Shown here one piece after another: positions 1 to 11,204 of a DNA stretch of 64,000 bases. How positions within the stretch are numbered: the stretch's first letter is position 1; each line of letters begins with the position of its first letter. The position numbers were made by a program, and so were the translations under genes. Below the pieces are notes generated by a model. That model saw only the letters and a list, made by a program, of their open reading frames with translations. It was not told where the DNA came from and did not search any database. The DNA is from Chondrosia reniformis (Eukaryota; Porifera; Demospongiae; Chondrillida; Chondrillidae), in the NCBI GenBank assembly GCA_947172415.1, contig OX359198.1, positions 3,937,401-4,001,400 on the forward strand, written 5' to 3'.

Positions 1-630
1 CGAGGTAGAATTGTCCTTCTATATCTAGCAATAATTCTGGCTTAAACTAAACATGAAGTATACAAATACGCTTTATCTAACCTACGCTACAAGTCGTTTA
101 TTCGGTAGCTCCTTCTAGTAGGAGAGCGTCAACTTGTCATAGCTGAAGGATGATCTTCTTTATCAACCAGGAGGTGACGTTTTGCAATGTCACATGATTC
201 ACAAAATGTGTACGGAGCGACATAAGAAGGTGTTGGTGATCCACTAGACAAACATCACAAAACATCACAATTGTAACCTTGAATTCTTCATTATATCTTG
301 ATTATTTTGCTCATTTAATTAACCAAAACTTGGCCAGACGTTTCTTAAGCACATGTACCATGATATATCTTGGTTTCACACTTATCTGACAAATTGAAAT
401 TTTTTTTAATATAGCACTTGGTTTGAATATAAATTTCCCATAGGTTTTCTAAAGTCCTATGCAAATTTTTTCCTCCGTTTTCTAACAAACGGAGGCCTAA
501 ATTAAAAATCCCTTAATTGAAACGAGTTTTATACCCTGAACTTTATGATAATATAACCATTCTGTTTCAAGGTCCTTTGTTATTTAATTAGATTACTTAA
601 GTATCTTGTAACTTGCACTGTATATATATA
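1..630 (+). repeat. Dispersed repeat, copy 1 (cut by window edge)
   Basis: Non-coding sequence that aligns in the same orientation with 37,120-37,830 over almost its whole length. Shared landmarks are CGGTAGCTCCTTCT, CACATGATTCACAAAATGTG, CATGTACCATGATATAT and the end GTAACTTGCACTGTATATAT. The copies differ by many substitutions and small indels, so this is an old duplicate. This copy holds a hairpin at 472-495 (nine paired bases, six-base loop) that is broken in the other copy. No ORF or terminal repeat identifies a transposon class. It may continue left of the window. Confidence 0.85.
472..495. repeat. Perfect 9-bp hairpin inside dispersed repeat
   Basis: CCTCCGTTT at 472-480 and AAACGGAGG at 487-495 are perfect inverted repeats around a six-base loop. 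The matching place in the second repeat copy (about 37,610-37,630) has lost several pairs. Confidence 0.75.
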
Positions 631-712
631 TACTATATATGTATATACCATACTATACTCTATATGAATATATACTATATATATATTGAATATATACTAT
701 ATATATATTATA
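620..712. repeat. TA-rich microsatellite
   Basis: Runs of TATATA broken by CTATATATGTA-type variants follow the end of the dispersed repeat. The short ORF starting at 686 is read through this simple sequence and is not credible as a gene. Confidence 0.8.
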
Positions 713-952
713 ATTTATTCTGACATCACACATCATTCCCTGTCACCCATACCTATTTTAGGAAGTGTTGCTTTCAGTCGTTTCAGTTTGGTTTTTATAC
801 TAGTTGAGAAAGGTCTTCGGATGGAAACGTCTTGGAAGTTAAGGAATGGTTCATTGCGTATTCCAGTTGCTGCAATTACGCTCAATAACTAACTATTACC
901 AGTACCCTCCATGCAGTAATGAGCCTTTACAGTATCATGAGCCTTTACATTA

Positions 953-1260
953 TATATATGTACTTGTTGTATGTACTCGTTATATGTACTAGTACTAGTC
1001 ATATTTACGAGTTGTAGGAACTAATTGAATGGACTAGGAGGATGTACTAGTTATGTATACTATTTGTTTGTATTTGTTGTATGTACTAGTTGTATGTACT
1101 ACTTGTATGTACTAGTTGTATATACTAGTACTAGTCATATTTACGAGTTGTAGGAACTAATTGAATGGACTAGGTGGATGTACTAGTTTCACGACTAGCT
1201 ATGTATTAGTAGTATGTACTAGTTGTATGTACTAGTTATAAGTACTAGTTATGTACTCAG
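953..1260 (+). repeat. 13-bp satellite, small outlying block
   Basis: Degenerate copies of TAGTTGTATGTAC. About 65 bases starting at 988 recur almost unchanged at 1,124, giving a 136-bp higher-order period. This block lies more than 5 kb from the main array. Confidence 0.9.
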
Positions 1261-2058
1261 GCATGTTAAGGACAGACACCCGTGATTGCGTAATTAGTCC
1301 TTATTCAAAAGTTATTCTATTTCCTGAATTTAGGCTTCTTCAACCATAGTAAGGAAACGCTGGATCAGGAAAATGCCTGAACATGAAGGAACAGGTTAAA
1401 GGCAAGAGTCAGCTCACGGTATAATCGAAGAGCTGACCCGAAGAGAATACACATTTTTTCTTTAAATTACTTTAACGGCCATCTAGTAAAAATTAAATTA
1501 AAGAAATTTTTTACCTATGGTATTATTCTAATGATCTGTAACCTGTGTCTATTGCGCTTTTGTCTAGAGTGTCCCTCTACCGAGATTGAGGGAAAAACTT
1601 GCCGAACAGAAATAGATTTATAGCAACAAAATACTCTTGTGGCAATATCGAGGGTCGTATGAACAAGCGCTAAGCCCAAACACTTAACACAAAAAGTTTC
1701 GATCCATAGTGGAAGCAGTAAAACACTTGAACAATTCTCTCACTGCCGTTTATATTCACTTCCATATCGACCTGCCTGTCCTTGCCATCTGCATAAATTT
1801 GGCCTTAATGAGACCACTAATGTCACGTGACAGACTAGGGCAGGAACTATACAAAAAGGAAGGAAAATCAAATAATGGTTGGATAAGAATATACGAGTGT
1901 AAGTCCAGCGTAGCTATTCGGAAGTATATACGCAAGTTCGATCGATAATCGCTATATGTATAGTGTATATTCAAATCGTTGTGGTATTTTAATTTAAAAA
2001 CAAGACACATAAGTTTGCTTTAAAAGTCACAATATCATTCTTCTCTTCCTCTAGCAGT
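1261..2058. other. Unique non-coding stretch
   Basis: No satellite, recognised transposon or convincing coding frame. There is one inverted repeat, GTCAGCTC (1,408-1,415) with GAGCTGAC (1,430-1,437). A 79-codon open frame at 1,709-1,948 has no recognisable motif and an equally long antisense frame, so I do not call it a gene. Confidence 0.6.
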
Positions 2059-2590
2059 ATGACTACCGTCCTTCTTAAATTTAACTGTGCTTCTGCCAGA
2101 TGCGCTGTGAAGGAAATCACAGCTGAGCTTGCTGCAGGGAGAGTAGGAAATACAACAAGAACAGTTGATAGCAAATTAAGGGCTGATAGGTTTCATAGCC
2201 TATTTAACCTACCTTCCTTTGGAATTCCAAATGGATTTTATGAGTCCACCTCAAAGAAAAGTCTGCCATTGTTTGAGACATGTTGCAAATCCATTCTTGA
2301 TGCATTTAGGCACTGGAATGGCTCCAAATGTAAGAGACAGGAGTACATAATGACATTCACACACTCCTAATGGAGAAGGAGCCCAAAAGAGGAAAAAGCC
2401 AGATATTCTCTAGAGAAATGTATGGCCTGTGCCATTCAATATCCGGCACTCCAAAAAGCATTTCCCGGACAAACGTTCAAGCCAGATATTGCATCAGTAG
2501 ACAGCAGTGTGTCAGAGTCTCGAAAGGGTGAGAGAGCTGCGACTAGCCATGTACTACAGTGTGTCAACAATTATCATGCGGTAAGTAGGA
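2059..2590 (+). pseudogene. 5' exon of decayed multi-exon gene, unknown family
   Basis: An open frame from ATG at 2,059 is interrupted by one in-frame TAA at 2,368-2,370 and continues in the same frame (restart at 2,422). The composition looks like real coding: charged, varied, with regular cysteines and a stretch reading FPGQTFKPDI. A good splice donor (GCG|GTAAGT) follows near 2,581, and reading on past it gives less plausible protein. I do not recognise the product. It is judged the first preserved exon of the gene remnant extending to 6,394 because strand, decay state and spacing agree. The true start could lie upstream. Confidence 0.55.
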
Positions 2591-2718
2591 TAGCAGCATA
2601 CTATGCCTATAATTTCACTGGCTTACCTTTGTGCCAACTAGGAAAGGTTTGGCCACTCCATTACTCAATCAGCTATTTTGCTCTGCCCTAGTTGAACATT
2701 CAGAAGAAGTTGACATAG

Positions 2719-3275
2719 AGTGAAGTGCGTGTCACTAAGAGGAAAAGGGACAGGTACATTCTTAATAAGGGAAACACTGTTCTTGCAGATATAATCCCAA
2801 GACAAATCCTGGGTGACAGTAATGCCTTCATATCTTCGTATCTGAAGAGAAGGAAGCAGCAGTATCTAGAAACACCTAAGCAATATAATAAGGTACTTGA
2901 ATAGCCCTTCTTATATTAGTTTTCCTATAATAATGATAATTTTACTTCAATTCAAGGTGAAGTCCCACTCACCAGCTGATAGACACTTGAGTTGGAATGT
3001 TTCCTCAGCGATGGACATGCTTAGGGCCTGGCTCAATAGAGATCAAAATCAATTGGATAGCAGAGGCACGTAAACTTGGCATTTGAAGTGACAACAAAGG
3101 CCAGGTTTTGAAGGAGAACGCAACAAAGAATGGCATTGATGCAGTAGCCTTAGACTCCAGATGAGGTAGTCGAATCAGAGCCAGAAAGCGTAGGCTTCCA
3201 GAGAGTGACATCAGCGTGGGTTGTGGCCCAAGTAAGAAAGCAGTGAAGTCAGCCTGGGCAGAAATGATATAGTCA
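2719..3275 (+). pseudogene. Middle exons of the decayed gene
   Basis: Positions 2,719-2,892 read as a basic, coding-like segment (starts SEVRVTKRKRDRY). They end at a donor AAG|GTACTT. A 64-bp intron (2,893-2,956) ends in TTCAAG, and coding resumes at 2,957 with KSHSPADRHLSWN. After about 3,070 the frame shifts to one reading a basic patch (RIRARKRRLPESD), broken by two in-frame TGA codons and a TAG. A TAG at 2,716-2,718 also separates this exon from upstream sequence. Stops plus a frameshift make it a pseudogene. The basic patch may have been a nuclear-localisation or nucleic-acid-binding region, which is inference. Confidence 0.55.
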
Positions 3276-3402
3276 GGTTGGTTATAGATTAGCTGTACAT
3301 GTATAGGTAGATGCACACGTTTGCATCACATACACATGTACATGTAATTACTATATAACCCCTAACTAAGTAACGTACATTATTAATTATCATTACATGC
3401 AG

Positions 3403-5556
3403 GTGAACTGCACATTGGTGAACCCTGTGCCCCATTCACCATCACTCTAGTGCGACACGGTACACAGCAAATTGCAGAGACAGTTACAGGGCGCAAGATA
3501 CCACTTCTGGAATTACGCACACAGGCACTGAAAGACCATTTCGCATTTATGCGATTGTGCCATAAGGATACAATCTTGGCAGGAGGAAGAGCAATACTGG
3601 AAGATTTGGTTGGGTATGTGGGAAATGGAATGTCAGACAACCATCTTCGCCAGTATGTTCAGAAGCATCTTGCCATCCGTCACTTTGCTCTGTGGCATGA
3701 CCACTCAACTGTGTGTGGCTGTGGGTACATATTAGTGACCTGCAAGGAAGTCTACAACAGTAGTATACCCTACACCAATGCAGAGTATGAGGCACTAACC
3801 GGTCAGTCGTTAAAGGTCCAAGCAGCTGTGGAGCGGCCATATATTCATATCCTGGCAGCAGGGTCATCATCTGCAGCAGATACAATTGCTCTTGCTGCAG
3901 ATAGAGTTGACTGTCTAAAGCAGTGGAACACAGCCTTGTACACCGAGGAAGGTACAGAGATCACTGATGTGCTGCACTTCTTTAATGGCGATAAGGTTGC
4001 ACAGTGGATAGAGGGAGGCTGCCAACTAGTAGGGAAAATGCGCTTCATGTGGAGTGGAAGCAAGTTCATTTTCTGATTCAGCACAATGTAACCAGTTCAG
4101 ATATTGGTCCATTGAGGATATCCAGGCCCATGTTATTGCTGGTGTACATGGTACCAAGAAGTTGTGTGTGAAGCCATTTGCAAATTTAACCATTCAAGAT
4201 ATCCGTCAAGAGTTGGCTGTAAGGAAACTTAATTCGGGGGGCGAGGCAAAGGTAGTGAGACAATGCCACACTTAGGAGGCTTGCAGCATGTTCCCCTATT
4301 ACTAATTACCAATCCGAAGGGGAACCTTGAGGCACTACATCTTCAACACTACTGTATCATGGATTTTGAGCCCCTTCATGGCATCAAGGGACATCTCATC
4401 AACCTTTTGGCAGAGTTGCCTCATATTTTGCCGAGCCACCTTAAAAGTGATATTAGCCAACTGCTTGGCACATGCTTACGAAAGGAGAAGATCACTGGAG
4501 CTGACTTGAGGCAACTGCCATTGTGCTGTGCAAGGTTTTGTCAGGGCATGTTTCAAGTAAGCTTTTTTGAAGCTCTCATGGAGAGTACAGTGTGGATAGC
4601 AGAAGTCAGCTATTTTGCAGAACACAAACGTACACCCGTACTGTATTGCTGCTGTACAATTGCACTTGGTATCATCATGAATTACGTTTGTCCCTCATTC
4701 CACATCCTCATTCCATCACATACCAGAAGCTGTTTGGCTCCTACCTGCATGACATTTCCTGTCATGCTGCTCCTCAATTTGAGCTAGTCTCTTTACGATC
4801 TTGCAATAAAGAATTTGAGGAGCGTTTGTTTGCGCAAGTAAGGAGAGTGGTAGAAAACTGCACAAATAGGCAACCTCAGAATATTCTAAGTCAGGTGTTT
4901 CTTCGGTTGCAAGTTCTTTTAAGCCAAGGGAATGTGAATGTAAAGGAAACCAAATTAGTCAGAGCTGCCAGAGATCTGAAGCCCTATGGAGGAACTTCCA
5001 TCCCCAAAGAATTCATTGCAACACGAAGGCATAGTTGGCAGGTTCACCTTAGAAGAATATCTCCATATCTCTCCAAAGGTGAAGGTGTGTGGTGGACACA
5101 GTCTAGCACAGCATATCACTTCAAGATGGCCAAGAGTATCCCAACTTTCATCAACAGGGTCCGCCTTCGCAGCATTTCTGGAGAATGTCCAGGAAGCAGC
5201 TTGATGATACCAAAATCAAACAATGGGAGGACATCCTAGATATTCGTACAACCCTACCAACTCCCTACATACAGCTGTATGATTAGCAGGGAAATCCCAC
5301 AGAGAAGGTTTATTTGTCAAATGGGCATCTTGCATGTTCTCCCAGCCCTGCCACAAACAATATCTTACCCTCAATCACTTCCACACCCTTGATATCTTAT
5401 TCCACTCCAGTGGACACTCCAATCACTCCTATTTAAAATCCATCCTAAAAGCCATCAATGGAGATCACACCTTCAGCCATGGAATTTGATATGGATGATG
5501 ACAGTGGGATGACATACAAGGAGAAGGAAGGATATATAAAGATTTTAAAACTTTTG
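3403..5556 (+). pseudogene. Main coding block of decayed gene (multicopy invertebrate family, function unknown)
   Basis: The exon begins after the acceptor CATGCAG|GT. The frame runs GELHIGEPCAPFTITL into the ATG at 3,450 and stays open to about 4,036. It then continues in other frames after apparent one-base indels near 4,036, 4,258, 4,637 and 5,125-5,160. Joined conceptually, it has a cysteine pair (CASCG), then LEALHLQHY, FEPLHGIKGHL, LLYNCTWYHHEL, ITYQKLFGSYLH and TNRQPQNILSQVFLRLQ. It ends in a T/P-rich tail with further in-frame stops (about 5,285; 5,434). A donor TTTTG|GTAAGT closes it. The order is reminiscent of large uncharacterised proteins that occur in many copies in sponges, cnidarians and placozoans. 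I cannot assign a function, and a transposon origin is possible. At least four frameshifts rule out an intact product. Confidence 0.6.
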
Positions 5557-5677
5557 GTAAGTATATAATACACGCCTATGTGTATATACAGCCATTTGCA
5601 TATAGAGTATATTTGCAATTGCAAAGTCAGCATATTATATTAATGCATATATGCATTGTTTTTATCTATCCACACAG

Positions 5678-5975
5678 CTAATGAAGGCAATGACCCTGGT
5701 TTAGGTGTTGGTTCTAACTTAGATAATATTACCATTCTGGAAGAGATTCATTAGGAAGGTCAGCATATACATATATGTAGGACCATAGTCATCATGATTA
5801 TGCAGTCATATATATACACGCACAGTGCATGTGTGCAAGCAAAGGCTAACTCAAAAACACATGTACATGTACATATGTATATTGTTCAAAGCGTATAATC
5901 TATTGTTAACACAGTTAATGAAGGTAATGACACTGATACATTAGACAAAGTCAGCATTCAGTACCACTTTAAAAG
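5678..5975 (+). pseudogene. Two short, tandemly duplicated exons of the decayed gene
   Basis: Exon a starts after CACACAG at 5,678 and reads NEGNDPGLGVGSNLDNITIL before a TAG at 5,751. Exon b starts after AACACAG at 5,915 and reads NEGNDTDTLDKVSIQYHFK before a donor AAAAG|GTTAGT at 5,975. The shared NEGND start and the LD(N/K)(I/V)(T/S)I match suggest one exon duplicated together with flanking intron. Exon a carries the stop, so exon b may be the usable version. Confidence 0.5.
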
Positions 5976-6044
5976 GTTAGTATATAATTAAAAGAAGACT
6001 ATTCAAAGTCAAGTAACTGCATACATTCTTACCCTCCTCTGCAG

Positions 6045-6394
6045 AAACATCACCACCTCCTCAGTTGAAATCTACCCACTCCAGAGTTATCTCTGATATA
6101 ATTGGGAGCTCTTCGGAGCTCTCAAGGTATGATGAACTGCATGGCATTCTGAAAGATCATGGTTCACCACACCTAACTGACTATCGTAAACAACATGATC
6201 TTTTGCTAGCTGGACTGCAGACACAAGTGCTTAAAGTTTACCATTCCCTTGTACATCAGATGAAGACCTTTGAGCACGGTCACCTAGAGCAGTCTGGCAA
6301 TCTTCCAGTTACATTGACACCTAAGTGGATAGCCAAGAGAAGACAGATCAAGCAATGCAAGGCTCTACTACGATTCTGGACTATTACACATTAA
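6045..6394 (+). pseudogene. 3'-terminal exon of the decayed gene, open
   Basis: A pyrimidine-rich acceptor (ACCCTCCTCTGCAG) precedes 6,045. The frame reads TSPPPQLKSTHSRV and stays open for about 115 codons to TAA at 6,392-6,394. It includes LTDYRKQHDLLLAGLQTQVL and KTFEHGHLEQSGNLP and ends in a basic segment. This is the only exon of the remnant without a stop or shift. It could still be transcribed as part of another product, but nothing upstream supports an intact mRNA. Confidence 0.5.
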
Positions 6395-6699
6395 AGAGAT
6401 TTAATTTAGCAGTACTATAATTACTCACTAACTGTTCATCCATACTAGTTAACTGTTCCTGTATCACTCATGGTTTAAGACTTTATACCTGCCACTAGCC
6501 CTAGAGTTAGTAGTGGAGCTATTTTATTGCAACAGAAAACTCCTGGTACTCATCTGCCATTTATTCTTGAACCTCGTGATCTAATTAGTGAAATAAGAGG
6601 AACTGTCAGTTTACATGAAAGCTGACCATAATGTAAACAATTGTCCAACCACAACAGGAAGTCTTCCAAATAAGTGGGACAGTCCTTAATGCACCTGAG
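6395..6699. other. Unique spacer before the main satellite
   Basis: About 300 bases of AT-rich single-copy-looking sequence between the gene remnant and the array. No hairpin, polyadenylation signal of note, or ORF was seen. Confidence 0.6.
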
Positions 6700-9600
6700 T
6701 ATGTACTAGTTGTATGTACCAGTTCTTTGTTTTAGTTCTATGTACTAGTTCTATGTACTAGTTGTAGTACAAGTAGTATGTTCTGTTGTATGTATTAGTT
6801 GTATGTACTTAATTAATGTACTAGTTCTATGTACTAGTTGTAGTACTAGCATAATGTACTAGTTGTAGGTACTAGTTGCATGTACTAGTTATGTATAAGT
6901 AGTATGTGCTAGTTGTATGTACTAGTTGTATGTGCCAGAACTGGTTATATTTAATATTTGTAGGTACTAGTTGTATGTACTAGTTATGTACTAGTCGTAC
7001 TGTCTACTTACTAGTTGTATGGAATAGTTATATATACTAGTTGTATGTTCTAGTTGTATGTACTAGTTGTATGTACTAGTTGTAGTTACTAGTTACTAGT
7101 TGTGTGTTCTAGTTGTGTGTACCAGTTTCATGTACTAGTTGTGTGTAACAACTGTGGACTAGTTGTATGGACTAGTTGTGTGAACTCGGTACTAGTTGTA
7201 AGTACTAGTTATTTGTACTAGTTGTATGTATTAGTTTTTATGTACTTATACTAGTTGTTTTTACTATTAGTAGATACTAGTTGTATTTAATAGTTGTATG
7301 TTCTAGGTGTATTTACTTGTTGTATGTACTAGTTGTATGTACTAATTGTATGTACTACTTCTATACACTAGTTGTTTGTACTAGTTGTATATATGAACAT
7401 GGACATACATCTAGTACATACAACTAGTATGTACAAGATGTATGTCCTGGTTGTATGTACAAGGTGTATGTACTAGTTGTATGTACTTGTAGTGTGTATT
7501 AGTACTAGTTATATTTACTACTTGTATGTACTAGTTGTATGTACCGGTACTGGTCATATATATTTACCTGTTGTAGGTGCTAGTTGTATGCACTAGTTGT
7601 ATGTACTAGTAGTACGAACTATATGTATGTAAGAGTTTATGTACTAGTTTAATGTACTAATTGTATATACTAGTTTAATGTACTAATTGTATGTACTACT
7701 TTTAGGTACTAAAACTAGTTAACTTTACTAGTTGTAGGTAGTAGTTGTATGTACTTGTTGTGTGTACTAGTTGTATGTACTAGCTCTATGTACTATTTGT
7801 ATGTCGTAGTTATAAGTACCACTTGTATGTACTCTGTACTAGTTGCATGTACTAGTTGTATATACTAGTTGTAAGTATTAGTTGTGTGTACACGTTAGTT
7901 CAATATACTAGTTATATGTACTATTTGTATTTACTAGCTGTATGTACTAGTTGTACCTACTGCTTATGTACTAGTTGTATGCACTAATTTTATGAACTTG
8001 TTTAATGTACTCGTTCCATGTTCTATTTCTCTATTCTAGTTTTAGAACTAGTTGTATGTACTAGTTTTTTGTACTAGTTTAAAGTACTCGTTCGAAGTAC
8101 TAGTTCTATGTACTACTTGTAGTACTAGTTGTATGTACTAGTTGTATGTATTAGTTGTATATACTATCTGTATGTTCTAGTTATATGTACAAGTTGTATG
8201 TACTAGTTGTTTGTACTAGTTATATGTATTAGTTGTTTTACTAGTTGTATGTATTAGTTGTATGAACTAGTTATATTTACTACTTGTAGTATTAGTTGTA
8301 AGTACTAGTTATTTGTACTAGTTGTATGTATTAGTTTTTATCTCCTTATACTGGATGAATTAACTATTAGTAGGTACTAGTTGTATGTAATAGTTGTATG
8401 TATTAATTGTATGTACTAGTTGTATGTACTAGATGTATGTCCTTATTGTATGTACAAGGTGTATGTACTAGTTGTATGTTTTTGTAGTGTGCGATAGTAC
8501 TAGTTATATTTACTACTTGTATATACTAGTTGTATGTGCCAGTAGTGGTTATATATATTTACCTGTTGTAGGTGCTAGTAGTATGAACTATATGTGTGTA
8601 AGGGTTGTATGTACTAGTTTAATGTACTAATTGTATGTCCTAGTTTAATGTACTAATTGTATGTACTAGTTTTAGGTACTAATACTAGTTAACTTTACTA
8701 GTTGTAGGTAGTAGTTGTATGTACTTGTTGTGTGTACTAGTTGTATGTACTAGTTGTATGTACTGGTTACTAGTTATGTATATTAGTTGTATGTTATAGT
8801 TTTATGTACTAGTTGTATGTTCTAGTATTACCTACTAGTCGCATGTCCTAGTTGCATGTACTAGTTCTATGTAATAGTTGAATGTACCAGTTCCATGAAC
8901 TAGTTGTACGTACTAGTTGTATGTACTAGTTTCATGTATTAGTTGAATGTGCCAGTTCAATGTACTAGTTGAATGTACTAGTTGTATGTACTAGTTACTA
9001 TTTGTATGTACTAGTTGTGTGTACTATTTGTATGTACTAGTTGTATACACTAATTGCATGTTATAGTTCTATGTGCAATTTGTATGTACTAGTACCAGTT
9101 ATATTTACTAGTTGTTTGTAGTAATTCTATGTACTAATACATATTACTAGTAAGTTTATGTACTAATACATACAACTAGTAATGTGTACATACAGCTAAC
9201 ACTACCAGTTGTATGTATTAGTCAGTGGTAGTAGTTGTATATACAAGTACTAGTTATATTTACTATTTGTAGGTCCTAATTGTATGTAATAATTCTATGA
9301 ACTAGTCGTACTTACTAACTACTGGTTTATGGACTAGTTATATATACTAGTTGTATGTTCTAGTTGTATGTACTAGTTGTATGTACTAGTTATTAGTTGT
9401 GTGTACTAGTTGTGTTTACTATTTGTGTGTACTAGTCGAGTGTTCTAGTTTTATGTAACAGTACTTTTGATATTTACTAGTAATAGGTAATATTTGTATG
9501 TACTAGTTTCATGTAACAGTTATGGGCTAGTTGTAACTACTAGTTGTATGTACAAATTTTATGTACTCGTTGTATGAACTAGTTCTATGTACTAGTTCTA

Positions 9601-10792
9601 TGTAAAAGTTGTAGTACTAGTTGTATGTACTAGTTGTATGTACCAGTTCCTTGTACTAGTTGTGTGTACTTGTTGTATGTTCTAGTTACTAGTTGTGTAT
9701 ACTAGTTGTGTGTACTAGTTGTATGTACTAGTGGCATAAAACCGTCCTGGTTATATTTACTAGTTGAAGTTGCTAGTTGTAAGTACCAGTTGTATGTAAC
9801 AGTTATAGACTAGTTGTATGTCCTTGTTATAGGTACTAATTTTATGTACTGGTTCTATGAACTTGTTCTATGTCCTAGTTGTAGTACTAGTTGTATGTAC
9901 TAGTTGTATGTACTAGTTCTATGTAAAAGTTGTATGAACTAGTTGTATGTACTAGTTGTTTGTACTAGTTATGTACTAGTTGTATTTACTATTTGTGTGT
10001 ACTCATTACTAGTTGTAAGTACTAGTTGTATGTACTAGTTGTATGTACTAGTTGTATTTACTAGTTGAGTGTACTCATTACTAGTTGTAAGTACTAGTTG
10101 TATGTACTAGTTGTAAGTACTAGCTGTAAGTACTACTTGAAAGTACTAGTTACTTTTTGTATGTACTAGTTGTGTGTACTCGTTGTATGTACTAGTTGTA
10201 TGTAACAGTACAGGTTATATTAATTAGTTGTAGGTACTACTTGTACGTACTAGTTATTTTTACTATTTGTATGTACTAGTTGTCTGTACTAGTTACGTGT
10301 ACTAGATGTATATACTAGTTGCATGTAACAGTACTTACTAATATTAACTATATAGTTGCAGGTGCTAGTCGTATGTACTAGTTATAGGGAACAATTATGG
10401 ACTAGTTGTAGGGTCTAGTTGTATTTACTAATTTACACGTTCTATGAACTAGTTCTATGTACCAGTTGTTGTACTAGTTGTATGAACTAGATTTATGGAC
10501 TAGTTGTATGAACTAGTTGTATGTACTAGTTGTTTGTGCTAGTAATGTACTAGTTGTATGTACTAGTTGTATATACTAGTTGTGTGTACTCATTACTAGT
10601 TGTAAGCACTAGTTGTATGTACTACTTGTATGTACTAATTACTCTTTTCATGTAGTAGTTGGGTTTACCAGTTGTATGTAATAATTGTATTTATTAATTC
10701 TATGTAACAGTACTGGTTATATTAAAAAGTTATAGGTACTAGTTGTATGTACTAGTTATGTGTACTAGTTGCATGTACTAGTTGTATAAACT
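6700..10792 (+). repeat. 13-bp satellite array, block 1
   Basis: More than 300 degenerate monomers of TAGTTGTATGTAC; the consensus holds the palindromes ACTAGT and GTAC. Common variants are ACTAGTTATATTTAC, TTGAATGTGCCAG and ATGTAACAGTACTGG. Segments at about 7,190-7,770 recur at about 8,290-8,750, a higher-order period of about 1.0-1.1 kb. Short patches near 7,405-7,430 and 9,160-9,180 are in the opposite orientation. Confidence 0.95.
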
Positions 10793-11199
10793 ATCTTTGG
10801 GATGGTACATCCTTCGACTTTTGAGCGTTTAAAAACGCAGTTGGTTTCTTTCAATTCTTGGTCAAACGTTTCGACCCTGGGGGTCTTCCTCAGTGACTGA
10901 TGGTTGAGTGGAAGAATTGCCTCTATTTATAGAGGATTTTTCCCGCCATTTCCACTTCCTGTCATGTGACCCTCAGCAGAATGAGAAAAACAGGAAGTAT
11001 GAATATTAAATCGTCTCCAGGCTGGATGTAACACAATGCCTTGATCTAAATTCATTCTCACCTGACTCTTCTGGATCCTGATGGCTTCTTTGACCAAGAA
11101 TTGAAAGAAACCAACTGCGTTTTTAAACGCTCAAAAGTCGAAGGATGTACCATCCCAAAGATAAGTTCGACGCAGTTATAAGGAATCCTTATTCTATTA
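10793..11199 (-). mobile_element. Fold-back element with 11-bp target duplication (family B, copy 1)
   Basis: The satellite is interrupted by 407 bp flanked by TTGTATAAACT at 10,782-10,792 and again at 11,200-11,210. Inside are 74-bp inverted repeats (10,793-10,866 and 11,089-11,162), nearly perfect. Each carries a 14-bp hairpin, GCGTTT-AA-AAACGC on the left. A 3' tail AAGTTCGACGCAGTTA is shared with copy 2. The minus strand has CTGAGGA, a five-pair GACCC/GGGTC stem and GAAAC, resembling a hammerhead ribozyme core. No ORF is present. It is probably a non-autonomous element related to Penelope-like terminal repeats; the class is inferred from the ribozyme-like motif and the variable-length target duplication. 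Confidence 0.75.
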
Positions 11200-11204
11200 T
11201 TGTA

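Noticed and set aside
1709..1948. ORF of 79 codons upstream of the gene remnant
   Set aside because: No motif, no splice context, and an overlapping antisense frame of similar length.
4556..4700. Intron starting at CAA|GTAAGC in the main block of the decayed gene
   Set aside because: Coding-like sequence continues through it (to EHKRTP, then LLYNCTWYHHEL in another frame), so a frameshift near 4,637 explains it better.
6700..10792. CRISPR-like or telomeric repeat array
   Set aside because: The units are contiguous 13-mers with no spacers, and no TTAGGG-type repeat is present.
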